From Tetragonia tetragonoides (Eukaryota; Streptophyta; Magnoliopsida; Caryophyllales; Aizoaceae): a DNA stretch of 64,000 nt. The notes under the pieces are model-generated. The model searched no databases and was not told where the DNA came from. It was given only the letters and a program-made list of their open reading frames with translations. The position numbers and the translations under genes are program-made. The DNA lies in contig CM076154.1 of NCBI GenBank assembly GCA_038025085.1, positions 14,916,001 to 14,980,000 of the forward strand, read 5' to 3'. Shown piece after piece: positions 11,600 to 24,605 of the stretch (position 1 is its first letter; each line of letters starts with the position of its first letter).

Positions 11600-12720
11600 T
11601 GAATTCTTCAGATATCCCCTCTTTTCCATTAAATTTCTTTATCCTTTTTTTCTTTTTTACCATCAACTTTGTGACTAGAAGAATAAAGAAAGATTTTTTT
11701 TTTGCTAATTAATGGTGTTTTACGGTGGTTGTTCATTAAAACCAAACCAAACCAACCGAGCTCCTACTGAATTTCACTCATCCCTTCTCACTATGGGTGT
11801 AAATAAAAGAAAGAGGGAGGAGTTGGAAAAAGAAAAGGAAGAGCTGTTAGCTTTAGAAGAAGTTGCAAACTCCAATCGGACAAGAGAGGTTAGTATTTTG
11901 CTTTGATGTAGTATCATGATAGAACATCATTTGAATTGTAAGTGTGAGTAAGCTAATGAGGTTTGACTCATTAATTAGTAAATGAAGGAAATGCTTTAAA
12001 GTCTCAATCACGTACATTTGATATTTGGTTTCAGATGAGTATGTTATCATTGTGTGTTGTTCCTGTAGCTATGCTGTCATTTCTATGTTTGTAAATGTCT
12101 CTGCCTTTGTATATCGAGTACTTTGTCAGTGAGTGATACTTAAAATGCTTGTTAAGTATATATATGCATGAAATTTTCAGACTTATGAGACAACCCTGAT
12201 TTGGACTTCATTATATGAAATAATTCAAGGTGCTTAATCTATTTAAAAAATCAGAGTTACATTCTGAAGTTTGGGTTACGTGTTGTTATGTTATGATCAA
12301 ATGCTAAATGCTGAAGAGTTCTAGACAGAGCATGTGCGTGATCTTCTTGTCTTGAAGACGTAGATTTATCGTGAATGACCTTGTGTCTGTAATTAAGCTA
12401 GATTTGCCATGTATTCAAAGAATATACAAATGAACTACTGACTCTTCCTGAATGTAAGGCAATGTCACTCTGTATTGCCAACCTGAATGTGCATGTTCTC
12501 CATCCTATTTCTAGATAAGAACATGCCTTTTAAGGGGTCAGGAGTCTTCCATAACAACCCTACAGTTAACAACCCCGCCCTCCAGTATCGTGATTTTCTT
12601 CCCAGTCAAACTACAATCAGAAGGAATTTGACACCTGCAAAGTATATCGATATCATAAAAACTTTGAGTGATTTGTACTAGAAAAAGATATTCACATTAT
12701 GAATTCTAGTTACATATGTC
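11600..12720. other. Unassigned region; possible short gene or non-coding transcript
   Basis: Two short open stretches occur on the plus strand: 11793-11890, a Lys/Glu-rich peptide beginning MGVNKRKREE and followed by a GT, and 12520-12681 (MPFKGSGVFHNNP... ending at TAG). They lie downstream of a CT-rich tract as in a small gene, but the obvious splice sites do not keep phase between them and I recognise neither peptide. No function is proposed. Confidence 0.2.
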
Positions 12721-12725
12721 GATAT

Positions 12726-12864
12726 AGGAGAAGAAAAAGTAGGAGAAGAAAAAGAAGAGGGGGAGGAGGAGGCAGAGAAGGAAGAGGAAGAAGAAGAAGA
12801 AGAAGAAGAAGAAGGAGGAGAAGAAGGAGGAGGAGGAGGAGGAGGAGAAGAAGGAGAAGAAGAA
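12726..12864. repeat. Purine-rich (GAA/GGA)n low-complexity tract
   Basis: About 140 bp made almost wholly of G and A on the plus strand, mixing GAA, GAG and GGA units. Apparent Ser/Phe-rich or Glu-rich reading frames across it are artefacts of the repeat. Confidence 0.95.
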
Positions 12865-13734
12865 TGTAGTGATAATAAATAGGGAATATATATTATTAAA
12901 TTCTTGCATTTTGACATCTTAACATTTGTATCTTATTGGATTACTTCCTAAGAAAATATTTTGTTGATGTGACGGTTTAGGCCATCAAGATATTAAGTTA
13001 CCCATTCAGAGAACCTTATGTTTCTCTTACATGAAAATCGTGCTCATGCTATCTCGTGTTACATTACTATGATGTTTAAATGCAAGGCCGACAACGAGAT
13101 GGAGAAGATTTTCGAACAATGTAATAGTTTAGTTCCAAAATTACAAGAGATCTTTACAACATCGTCTGTAATAAAATGTTAAGTGGCCTAAAGATCAGTT
13201 AAAAGTTTTGAGTTTGGCCGCACTGTGTTTTAATAGTAAGTAAGATATATAACCCAATTTCTAAAACTACTTTGTGAAATTATTTGAGAGAACCCTTGCG
13301 TCATCTTTCAATTCACAAAAAAAAAATAAAATTAACATATTGCCCAATTCTAAATCTTAGAAAAACTACGGACTACAACGCATAAACAAAAGATTAACCA
13401 AGGCTTCACCCGGGGCACAAAACTAGTCTCTCTATCAAACACCATTTTCTTGCATAGGCATAATGCATTGCCATCAAAACAACAGAACATCACTCCAGCA
13501 ATGGTTGAAACTTGGAATTCAAGCATTCAAGTATCTTTTACCATTCCCTTTTTCAAGTGTCTTGCCTTCAATTATTTATTTTATTTTATTTTTTAAATGC
13601 GATAAACTTCTAGTGTTTAATTTTGTTAATGACGAACACTGGAAAAGTGACATCAAATAACCGTTTGTGTTATATATATAATGGAGGAGAAGGGATTCGC
13701 ACTTAGGATTAAATGTATTTAGAGTCTACCCACG

Positions 13735-13830
13735 AGGTGTTGGTTCACGAGTAAACAAGTTAGAACTTATACACTAGGTCACAAGTTCAAACCTCCTAGA
13801 GAGATCGCATTATAAAAAAAACTCTTAGAG
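13735..13830 (+). mobile_element. tRNA-derived SINE-like copy
   Basis: An A-box-like stretch (TGTTGGTTCACGAGT) is followed about 45 bp later by a B-box-like stretch (GGTCACAAGTTCAAACCTCC), then an A-rich run. The spacing and order fit a tRNA-derived SINE promoter. No target duplication was identified and boundaries are approximate. Confidence 0.5.
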
Positions 13831-14000
13831 AGAACCTACACGAATTAATTCGTGGAATATCCGAGGTCGTGTGTTAGGAGGTGTCCGAGGCTGTACGTTA
13901 GAAGATTGTAAAGTGAGCCAAAAAATAAGTAAATATGTAGGCCCTTAGTTTTAACCTCTAGGTCAATGCACAATACCCCTTATTGGTTCTTTAGATGTTA

Positions 14001-15508
14001 CTAGATGTATACCCCGTGCGATGCACGGGTTTGAAGATTATCATTAGAAAATATTATTTTTCAATATTGCTATTCAACTTTTAATTATGAATGATTTATC
14101 AATTAGGCATATAGCAATTAGGCACAAAATCAAAATTGTGATGTGTGTGATGTTTCTTTTCTCTCTTCATTTTTTTTAGCTATGTGTAATTTAAATTTGC
14201 TTATTTGACATGAAATAGTTGCTTGATCCAAATGGATAAATAAATTTCATAGTTAAGTGCCAGATTCATAACTACCGTCTTGGCATACTATATACTAATC
14301 AAATTAATGTATGTATACCTTCATGTATTTACGTATATCTATAACTTTCTACAAATAGTTGTTGTTTATCCATCTTTGGTTTACATCATATTTTATTTGC
14401 ATTTTAACTATAGTAGGTTTACATCATATTTTATGTTAAATTTTTTATGTGTCACATTTGTTATCCAGCTATTGTTTAAATCCATGTGGAGATATCACTT
14501 GATTTTCTTTTTATTTTTTATTTTTTTTAAAAAGAATTTAGAAATAATTATTAGAATCTAATTATCATTACAACTATCTTATTCACAAATTCCACCAATA
14601 GTATATTTCTCCATCTCCATATGGTGTTTAATCATGTACTTTCCCAACAATGTCTTTCTACTATATATAACTGAGGTTTGAAATCACTTAGAAATTTGAG
14701 ATGTATGTATAAAGATTACCGATACATAATTTTCATCATTTATTTTAAAATAGAAATTATTTGTGGACTATTATCCTTATTAAATTCATTATGCCTAGTC
14801 TTTAGTATAACTTGTGTTATGTTCATGTACCGTATTTATGAAGTTTATGTTCATGTATCCTCATTTAATTAGATTGTAAGGTTCATCGTTCATGCATGTA
14901 TTGTATTAACTACGGGACATACCATTAATTAATACACTGGATATGATGCTGACTAGGTAAGTTGACGTGGCATGACACGTGTCAATGCAACAGCGTGCAT
15001 GATCCAATATGATGCACGAGCTTGTAGATTATCATTAGAAAATATATTTTTCAGTATTGTTGTTCAACTTTTAATTAAGAATGATATACCAATTAGGCAT
15101 ATAACAAGTAATATAGAGTTACACAAAAAATTGTGATGTGTGTGATGTTTATTTTTTTCTCTTCATTTTGTTTAGTTATGTGTAGTTTAAATTTGCTTAT
15201 TTGATATGAAATAGTTGCCTGATCCAAATGGATAAATGAATTTTATAATTAAGTGCTAGATTCATAACTACCGCATTGACATACTATAAACTAATCATAT
15301 TAATATATGTATACCTTCATGTATTCACGTATATCCAAAACTTTCTACAAATAATTTTATTTATTCATCTTTGGTTTACATCATCATATTTTATTTGCGT
15401 TGTAGCTATAACATTAATTACTGGATATGATGCTGACTGGATAAGTTGACGTGGCATGACACATGTCAATGCAGCAGCGTGCATGTTCCACTTTTATTTA
15501 TATATATA
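14001..15508 (-). mobile_element. Non-autonomous Helitron remnants, 3' terminus at 14001, partly duplicated
   Basis: At 14000 an A is followed by CTAG and, about 10 bp further, the palindrome CCCGTGCGATGCACGGG. Read on the minus strand this is a Helitron 3' end: a hairpin, then CTAG, inserted before T. The first ~400 bp recur at about 15012-15400 with a similar hairpin (GATGCACGAG) and the same downstream sequence. The motif TGATGCTGACT.GNTAAGTTGACGTGGCATGACAC occurs at 14946 and again at 15429. The block is therefore a duplicated or nested pair. No coding sequence was seen. The 5' terminus is not clean. Confidence 0.65.
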
Positions 15509-18010
15509 CTAGGAAGTAACCCGTACTACGCACGGACTGTCAATTTATCACTATTTTTTAAAATATGTTTACATAAATTTCTGAATTCTTTTTGAATTAT
15601 ACAAAGGTGGACGGTCAAATTGTCACTATATATGAGTAAAAAGCTTTTTTTTTTTGACAAATTTTTGAATTGTTTTTTCAAAATTATATATATGTATAGT
15701 CACCAATCAAATATTTTAACCATGTCATATTACTTATACTTTATCCCTATAAATATCTATCATTTGTCACCTAACATGCTATTGTACCCCAAATATATTG
15801 ATTACAAATTGTGACTCCAAAAGTGACCCTTATCCCTTATCTACCCATATCTCAAAAATATTAATCACATGTCTTTTCTCAGGTGTATAAGTTATCTAGC
15901 TACAAAGATAAAACTTAATTAAATATATAACTAGGGATGGCAGTGGGGCGGGTACAGGTGGATACCGCCCCGCATCCGCCCTAGTTGGGACGGGATGGGA
16001 GAGTGCTAGATGGGGATGGGGCGGGGATGATTTTGATAAAGCAAAACCGCCGCGGGGATGGGGCGGAGGTGGTTTGCCTTCTTCCCCTAGTGAATACCCG
16101 TTGGAGCCCCGCCCCACCTTATACCTGCTTACCCGCCCCGCCTCATACCCATCTGCCTCGCCTCATAGCCACATAAAAATAAAAAATATAAAATATAAAT
16201 ATATAAAATCATGTTTCTACCAAATATATAAAATTGTCTACTGCTATTGCTTATCAAAAAGCTCAAATTTTTCCTTGCAAATTATCATGGATGAATTTGA
16301 GGTAGATCCAGATGTGGGCTTCGTTTCTTTTCGAGCGGGTATAAAGCAGATATGGATACCCTCCCGATAAATAGAGCGGAGTTGGATACCCACCGGGTAA
16401 GTGGGGCGGAGGTGGATTTGGAATCTCCAACTCGTGACGGGGATGGGGAGGGTGGCGGAATCGAATAATTATCTAGGTGGGTATGGGAATGGATCTACCT
16501 ATATCCACTATCGCCCCGCCCCATTGTCATCCCTATATATAACCCTCTTATCACATAACCAAAGATTATTATCCCCATAAGTTCAAGTCAACTGTCAAAT
16601 ATGCTCGTATACCAAGTAATATAATATTTTTTTTTTATTAAATGTTGACATGTTAGATCAAATTGTTGCTTAATATGTGTCTTCCTAAATAGGTCATCTG
16701 AAAGTCAAAAGATTAATAGTTGCAAATAAAATAAAATAACATCAGCTAATATAGTATAATTTTTGATACTATAGTTATGATAATCTCATCGTATAAGATA
16801 TTTAAAAACAAATTTTAAAAAATCTTTATCTCTTTTTTTTATTAGAATGAATGCATATTACCAAAATGGCCCAGAAATATTGTACATAAAAAAGATTGAC
16901 CATTGATATTGTGCCTCTAAAATGGGCAAACATTTCTTACGAATAAATTGTTTTTGTATACTATATTCTATCTTATGTTATATTGTTTATTACAAAATTT
17001 ATCTAACTTTATAAATATATAAAATCAAAGACTAATAAGTGGGTGACTCAATGCCTAAATACATATTACATGTACTTTTTCTATAAATATTCTCTGCATG
17101 TTAATTGTCACGTAATTGACGCTTGTACCAACAAAAATAGAATTAATAAAGGGGGTAAAAAAGTGACTAAATGCATACCCTAATTACATTATAATTATCA
17201 AATAATTTTTTTTTAGGGTATCATTCCACAAATATTAGTCACATACTCACATGTTACTTACCACCTAATCTGTATTTACCCTCACAAATATCAGTCAAAC
17301 ACTTGCAACGTACTATGTCCTTAAACCTAAAAATATAAAACTTTATAAAAATTATTCTGTGACTATTGTCCATTACTTGTGCTTATCCCCCTAATTTTAG
17401 ACATGTATCACTAATCATGTCATAGTACTATTTCTCTTATAGCCACAAACCACAATCATCAATCCCAACAAAAATGGTGACTCAAAATGTAATTGTTCCC
17501 ATATTATTTACGCATTTACCTGCAAACATATCCACAAATATACAATTTAATAAAAATATGACCCAAATTAGAGTACAAAAAAGGATAAAAGCGGTAACTC
17601 AAAATGTAACTCTTGTCACATTACTTGCGCTTATTCTCACAATTATTAGTTACATGTGCGAAGAGTGAGGGCACAAACTCGTTGAATGACAATTAATTAC
17701 TTGTCACATAACCTCCACTTTAACCCAAAAATAAACCAAATTCATTCTACCATAAAGATAATTAAAAAAATAAAGAATTAATATCTTTTATTGTTATAGT
17801 TCTACAAATTAATGCGATTATATTACTTTTTTTTTTAAATATTTTATTTTATATCATTAATTACTTAAATTTATGTTAATTAACCATATAACAATTAATA
17901 ACCCCTCTAAAAAGAAGAAAAATAAGTTTTAATTAATGACTTGGGTATAAGCCAATTGGAGAGTGACACTTGTCATCTCACCAACGCTTATACCCAAAAA
18001 TCTATATATA
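15509..18010 (-). mobile_element. Non-autonomous Helitron-like element, 3' terminus at 15509
   Basis: A at 15508 precedes CTAG, then a hairpin around CCGTACTACGCACGG. The interior (about 16550-18000) contains degenerate internal repeats built on a phrase of the form 'TGTCACATTACTTGCGCTTAT.CCCACAAATATTAGTCACATG', spaced roughly every 100-150 bp. A hAT element (15932-16535) is nested inside. The right limit is taken as the next A|CTAG terminus at 18011, because no clear TC 5' end was found. Confidence 0.55.
15932..16535. mobile_element. hAT-type non-autonomous element, 604 bp, 8-bp TSD
   Basis: Starts TAGGGATGGCAGTGGGGCGG and ends with its inverted repeat (CGCCCCATTGTCATCCCTA), so the terminal repeats are about 20 bp. 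Perfect 8-bp duplications TATATAAC lie at 15924-15931 and 16536-16543, the length typical of the hAT superfamily. The interior is strikingly GC-rich against its AT-rich surroundings, with repeated GGGGATGGGGCGG. It contains no transposase. ORFs across it are not genes. Confidence 0.88.
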
Positions 18011-20138
18011 CTAGTTTTATGTCCGTGCTTCGCACGGACTCGTTTATTTTTCTCAAAAATAAAGATAGTTTTTAGGTGATACCTAATGTATGTTAATTGT
18101 TATATACCGCACAACTAATTTTATATTTGACTATTTTAATATTTTTCTATCAAATTTCCTTTTAAATTGATCTACATCTAAAATAAAATAAATGTAAAAA
18201 AGGATTAATTTATGAACATAACTTAAGGCTAATACAAACTTCACATAAGAATTTTAAAAAAAGACAATTTAAATGAAGTAAGATTTATAATTTTTAGAGT
18301 TATGTAACTAAAAATATGTTATTTTGTAGTTTGAAATAATAAGCAAATAAATCATATAACAAAGTCGAGTGATATTGATCGTGTGGCAGTTGGATCATGA
18401 TTTGTTAAGATATGTGGCAAAGTCGCACATGTGGCGTCTGTGTGTCATCTTCACACGAACATTCCCTCTTATGTGGCGTTTATATCCTATCACTGCACGG
18501 TAAGAAGCCAACTAATTGTATAGGTCACATATATCTCCATTTAAAATATTTTTCAAATCCAATCCATTGAAATAAGATTTATGATTTTTTTGACTTATAT
18601 AACTATTATTATTTTATTTTATAATATAAAAGTATGCTAATAACTATGTAATAAAGTTAACTAATGTTAAGGCATTAATAGGTAACACTTGGATGGTGAG
18701 TTGTTAGGCTATGTGTCAAACTTTGCTTATGTGGCAACTTAGGTTTTATTAATTATCTTATTGTTGGTGCTATATGTACATTATACATAATATATAACTA
18801 AGAGTAAACAATTACAATGTTTAGACATTGAGCTAAACAATCAGCTATTTTTGTTCTAACTTTTAATTTGACTCATTTCATAGTATTGTGTATCTTTTGA
18901 CTTCTAGTGTAGTTACAATATCCAAATGGATAAAAGTGACAAAAGTGACAAAAAGTGTTGAAAAGAATAAAAAAAATGGTTGTATAATAGTTTGAATATT
19001 ATAAGAATGTTTGTTCATTCTTCCACTTCTATATATAACTAATGAAATATCAATTATAAAATGTCACATAATCCTACCAATAGTATCCTATGTGGATGTC
19101 CAAATATCGTCTTTACACCAAAATTATCCAACATGGTTGGCCATGCGGCTTGTGAGTGCACCGACTCGTTTATAGGACATATATCTCATTTTAAAGTATT
19201 TTCAATCCCATTAATAAAGGAAAATTGCTGACAAACTTGTTCTTATATGTGTCTACGTGCCATCTTTACACAAACCTTCCCTCTTAGGTGATATTTCACG
19301 TGTCATCGTCACACGAAATGACCCAAATTTTGTAGGATATATGTATCTTATTTTGGAAGCATTTTTCAATCCTAAGTAATGAAATTAAATTTATAATCTT
19401 TAGAGTTACGTAACTAAAGATATTTTATTTTGTAGTTTTAGGGGTCACGCCACACGAATTTGGCCCTCTTAGTTGGAAATTTGTAGAGCATACATATCTT
19501 ATTTTGAAACTTTTTTTAAAATCCTAACTGATGAAATTAGATTTATAATTGTTAGAGTTACGTAAATAAAGATAGTTTATTTTGTAGTTTTAAATAATAT
19601 GCTAATAAATATATATTAAGCCAACTAATTACGGACATTAATGTGCGACACTTGGATTAGACTATGTGGCAACTTGTGTTTACGTGGTGCTTAGCTGTTA
19701 GGGCCACATGAATTTAGCCCTCCTAGTTGGTGTTCTACGTGTCATACCCACACCAATTAAACTCACTTTTATAATATAACTATGTCTGTCGATCTCATAT
19801 GTTTTAGCTTATTTAATTATCTACTATCAAATTTTACCGGCTCAAATATAGCACATATGCATCTCATTTTGGAGTACTTTTCAAATCCAACCCAATGATG
19901 TAAGAATTTTATTTTTTAGAGTTGCGTAATCCAAGTTATTGCTTTTTCTAATTTGAACCAAAATGCTAATAATTGTAAACATCTTATTGAATTGCAATGA
20001 TAAATTCAATTAATGTTGATGCAATTAATGAGGTGAAATGTGGATGAATTTCTTACATGGCGCCTACGTGTCAACATCACACTAACTTGGTCCACTTAGT
20101 TGGCGTCCCACGTGTTGGCCTCACACGTGTAACACTCA

Positions 20139-20142
<4 letters not shown>

Positions 20143-20217
<75 letters not shown>
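20143..20217. repeat. (TA)n microsatellite
   Basis: About 37 TA units immediately beside a Helitron-type hairpin terminus. Confidence 0.97.
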
Positions 20218-20219
<2 letters not shown>

Positions 20220-20225
20220 GGTTTT

Positions 20226-20920
20226 ATTCCCGTGCTTCGCACGGGCTCATAAAATAATTTTATGAATATATTTAATAATAAAATGCTTAAAATATTTGAA
20301 GTGAAATCATTAATAATATTGATAAAATACATTTTAATTTATTTTTCAAAAGATTTCTATCCATATGATGCATGCTAATTCTTGAAAATTTTTAATGAGA
20401 TTGGACTAAATTTAAATAGAGAATAGAAGTAGTATATGTACACTAATTTTAATAAGTAATTCAATTAAAGAAAAAAATTAATAAACTCATTACGCATTAA
20501 TGGTATATGTACCCTAAAAGTTGATACCTCATGCTCGTTTTATACCGCGCAACTAAAACTATGTGACATATACATGTCATCTTCCTGTGTTTCGCACGGG
20601 CTCGTAAAATAATTTTATGAATATATTTAATAATATAATGCTTAATGATGTGAAATTATTAATATTATTAGTAAAATGCATTTTAATTTTACTTTTGCAA
20701 AAACTTCTATCCATAGGATGCGACATGCTAATTCTTAAATATGATACTTTCATGTCACCTCCATTTGTAATGAAATTGGACTAAGTTTAGATAGATATGT
20801 ACACTAATTTTAATAAGTAATTCAATTAATAAAAACAATGAATAAACTCATTCTGCATTAACGGTATATGTGCCCTAAAAGTTGATAGCACATGCTAGTT
20901 TTATACCGCACAACTAAAAC
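20226..20920. repeat. Direct duplication, period about 350 bp
   Basis: Sequence from the hairpin GTGCTTCGCACGGGCTC at 20231 recurs from 20587 (GTGTTTCGCACGGGCTC). Both are followed by AAAATAATTTTATGAATATATTTAATAATA and then homologous DNA for about 300 bp. This is either a tandem duplication inside the Helitron or two nested copies. Confidence 0.8.
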
Positions 20921-21395
20921 TATGTGACAAAATTGAGCACATGTGGGATCTATGTGGCATCTTCACACAAATTTTTCCTTTTATGTGACGTCCTACGTGT
21001 CATTACCAAACTGAAATAACGGCGTCTACGTGTCACTTTCACACGAATATTTCCTCTTATGTGACGTCCTACGTATCACCACCACATGGAAAGAACCCAA
21101 CTTTTATAGGACATACACATATATATCTCGTTTTAAAGCATTTTTAAATCTAATTCAACGGAGTTAGATTTATAATTTTTTGACTTACGTAACTAAAGTT
21201 ATTTTATTCTGTAATTTAGAAATATTCTAATAAATGTGTAATTAAGTAAACTAATGATGAGACATTAATGATGGATGATGTGTCATGATGCATGGTAAGT
21301 TTGTGCTTACGTGTCTGCTTACGTGTCATGCCCACACGACGTGGCTCGCCTATGTGGCATCCCACGTGTCGGCACCACACGAAAAAGGACCCAGT

Positions 21396-21399
<4 letters not shown>

Positions 21400-21461
<62 letters not shown>
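21400..21461. repeat. (TG)n(TA)n compound microsatellite
   Basis: About 17 TG units pass directly into about 13 TA units, adjacent to the next Helitron terminus. Confidence 0.96.
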
Positions 21462-21465
<4 letters not shown>

Positions 21466-21475
21466 TGATTAGATA

Positions 21476-22445
21476 CTAGATATGAAGCCCATGCGTTGCA
21501 CGGATTAGTTGTTAATATTTTATAATAAATAATACACTCGTATGCTGTTAGTAAATATAATAATATTGAGGATCGAAGTAGGTTGACAATTTCACTTCGG
21601 TAGTTTGGAGTCGTGTTGGACATGAAGGTAATCTTGTGCATTACAAGATTTTTAGTGAAAAGTTTACATTATTCAATATTTTTAGTCAAATGCGCATATG
21701 AACCATTTGAAAAATTTAAAAAAAATTGCCACAATCTCTTTTTTTTTCTTATATATTTTTCATTATTTTTTTTTAAAATTTTAAAGTAATTTTTTTCTTT
21801 AACGTGATGCTCTATGGACTATGAGCGAGACTTTGATAAAACTCTAAAAATTATAGGTCAAGCTCTTTTATCACCCTGAACTTTAATTATTTGTGAAACT
21901 TTACATGTTCGTTTATGTGGCTATATGCTTCTGGCCGGAGGGTAATAAGTAACTCTTCATATTTTTGAAATAATTTGTCAAAATGACAAAAGTTATATGT
22001 TATTTTGTAAATTAGTTTTATACTTGTATATAATATTTAGTAGAATTAGTGTTATATACTAAGTTAATATGAATCGTTCCTTTCCAACATGTACTGTATC
22101 TCATTTTGTATTTTATTTTTTCTCACATTTTGTGTCCATTATGTCATTTTATTCCATTATCTTTCATGTCATTTTATTTTGTTCGGTTTCGTTATGTTTT
22201 ACACCATTAAAAACTACAAAAATACTTGATATTACGACGGAATAACACCAGTCTCCTTAATATTATAAACTTTTAATTATAACTTATTCTTTTCAACTGA
22301 TATTATATCTTAATTATATTTTTGTTATTTATTTAGCTTAATAGTAGCTCGCATAGGTGGCACTTTTAATTCTAATCTTAGATGATTTGATAAGGCGGAA
22401 ACGTCCAATAAGATCACAGAATATCTCCTTTATATATATAGTAGA
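21476..22445 (-). mobile_element. Non-autonomous Helitron, 970 bp, both termini visible
   Basis: On the minus strand it starts TCTACTATATATATAAAGGA at 22445 and ends with a hairpin (CCGTGCAACGCATGGG) followed by CTAG at 21476. The flanking bases on the plus strand are A (21475) and T (22446), the A^T insertion signature of Helitrons. No target duplication is expected and none is seen. It has no coding capacity, so it depended on an autonomous partner. Confidence 0.72.
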
Positions 22446-23467
22446 TTTATGTTCGTGCGTTACACGGTTCGTGGTCAATTTAACGTGTTAATTAATCATA
22501 TCAGTTGAAAATCATAAGTATAACTATTACTTATGAAAAATTATTTAGTAATTTATGATTAAGCATTAATATAATCATTCTAATATATATATAGGATTAT
22601 TTTGCATTATATGTGGCACATTGAACAATTCTAACCCTTGTCACCAATTTTAATTATTTTTTTAAATTTTTTTACCATACAAACTCAAAATACCTTTTGA
22701 ATGAACATAACATTTCTTTTTTAGTATTCATTGGTAGTAGATATTGTGTTGGTGGTGCTGTAGTGTGATTCTACATTTTCAAAAGAAGATTTTGTTTCCT
22801 AATTTTTTTTCCAGTGGTAGTAGATGTTATTTTATCTATCATTAAAATTAAACATTTTTTATTAGTAAAATTGACAAATTTCTATTAAGAATTATTAAAA
22901 CTGAACATATAGCTAGCTTATCTTTCTTGTTATTTCCACTTAATATTAACATTTAGGTTTAGAATGGGAGAGAGTAGCATAATGCTACCGTGAAAGCTTT
23001 TTTTCCTCTGTTCTTTTTGAATACTTTTTTTTTCCCCATGAATGTATTAGGTTAATTATTATACAATAAAGAACATGACCATGGTAATATAATTTCCTAT
23101 TATAAAAAATGTCGTGACTATATTTTTGTCTTATGTTTTCTAATTGAAATTTAATTTTAAAAAATATATTTTAATATAGGATTTTATATGCTTGCTTAGG
23201 TGATGCGTCCCTAAGTGACTTGGTTAGGTGACATAATCTAATACTGTCATTGAAAATATTATATTGACGCTACCTATACTCCTGCAAAATGTCAATACGT
23301 AAGATATAAGACAAATGAGTCTTATTTTAAAGTGTATTTTGCATTATTTTCATTGTTGTAAGTCGTTGTTTGAATTTTGAAGCATAACATAAAAGTTATA
23401 CACCTCTTCTCAAATGATTTACTGCTATAACTCTAATATTCTCTCTTTCATAACTTTTATATATGAC

Positions 23468-23494
23468 ATTATTATTATTATTATTATTATTATT
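23468..23494. repeat. (ATT)n microsatellite
   Basis: About nine ATT units. Confidence 0.9.
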
Positions 23495-24454
23495 GGACCT
23501 GCGCTCTTTTGGGCTTATCTCAAAAATTAACTCATTAGATCCCTTTAAAAAAACTCATTAGCATAAGTAAACGGAAATTTTTTAAAAAAGTGGCAAATAT
23601 AGGAATCATGATAGTTAATCAAAAATGCAAATGTCCATCACGTGATTGATCGAAATATGGCTGCATATATTCTATACTATTGTTCTGGATCGATCTCAAC
23701 TTATTAAACATCCAACCTTATATATACTTTTTTCGCTAATGAAGAAGATAAGTAAACTTTTACTAATAAATCATTTTTATATATGCATGTTTTTGGATTT
23801 TAGAATAAGGATTTAAATAATGAGGCACACACTATATCTGTATATTAGATTTTATGTTTAATACTCCCTCTCTGATTATGTGTAAACCATTGTTCTACCA
23901 GTTCATACATGAATAACATAAAGATCATCCAATTTTGACTAATGGATTACTAATGATTTTATAATTTTGCGAGGAAGATGGAGAATGTGTAGTATTTTTC
24001 TTTACGTGATTTTTGTATTAACTTCTTTATTTGGAGGATTTTCTTTTTTTTTTGGTTTTGTAGATTGGGAGGAATGCTAATTTGTTTATTTTATTCACCT
24101 ATGGCGGCTCTCAAATATTATGTCAATCTTCATCAGTTTATATGTGTAAGTTACGTATGGCTAATCAAATAGAATGCAACAAACTTATACGTTAACTGAG
24201 TTTAGTCAAAGATTTTAATGTTAATGTTGGCATTTTTCACTAAAAATAATTTATTACAAACAATGTTAAAGATTTTCAATGTTTCTTTGTCCAATATTGA
24301 AAATGTTTGAACAAATTTGTAATGATTAAAGGTCAAACAAAAATAAATAATTTAATTCCAATCAAATAAGTTTACTTCACGTCAGAAAAAAAAAAATGAC
24401 GTATACCTTAAATGTATCAAATATTAAAAGAGGAGATCAAACATAATTGTTGTT

Positions 24455-24605
24455 CAAGCAAGTCTTGTGTGAGACCAACTTATAAAAAAATTGGGGTCAC
24501 TTTTTAGAAATGTAGGGGTTACTTATATTGAGCAGTGACCCTTGTTTCATTGAAAAGTGATCCCTCTCACCAATTTTTTTTTGTGTTGTTGTAAAAGTAT
24601 AGGGT
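24455..24605. mobile_element. MITE-like element (GTCTTGTGTGAGACCAACTT family)
   Basis: Contains CAAGTCTTGTGTGAGACCAA and an interior with inverted pieces GGGGTCACTTTTTAGAAA / AAAAGTGATCCCTCT. A related copy lies at 35365-35505 and a more distant palindromic one at 26345-26487. Boundaries are approximate and the TSD is not clear. Confidence 0.5.

Larger units (their letters stand above)
18011..21475 (-). mobile_element. Helitron-like cluster with internal tandem repeats, 3' terminus at 18011
   Basis: A|CTAG at 18010/18011 is followed by the hairpin GTCCGTGCTTCGCACGGAC. A second, degenerate terminus (AATAGG then CCCGTGCTTCGCACGGG) follows the TA tract at 20216. Between and beyond them two phrases recur about every 150-350 bp. 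One is 'ATTTATAATTTTTAGAGTTACGTAACTAAAG.TATTTTATTTTGTAGTTT' at about 18284, 18572, 19390, 19535, 19905 and 21166. The other is 'TATGTGGCGTCCTACGTGTCA' with 'CTTCACACGAA'. No coding region was seen. Confidence 0.55.

Noticed and set aside
11712..12681. Two-exon small gene
   Set aside because: The apparent donor after 11890 and the acceptor near 12520 do not keep the reading frame, and neither peptide is recognised. Left as unassigned.
12678..12917. Long Ser/Pro-rich and Phe-rich open frames
   Set aside because: They are translations of a GAA/GGA low-complexity tract in two frames.
20057..21641. Open frames with alternating Ile-Tyr, His-Thr or Cys-Val runs
   Set aside because: They are translations of TA and TG microsatellites.
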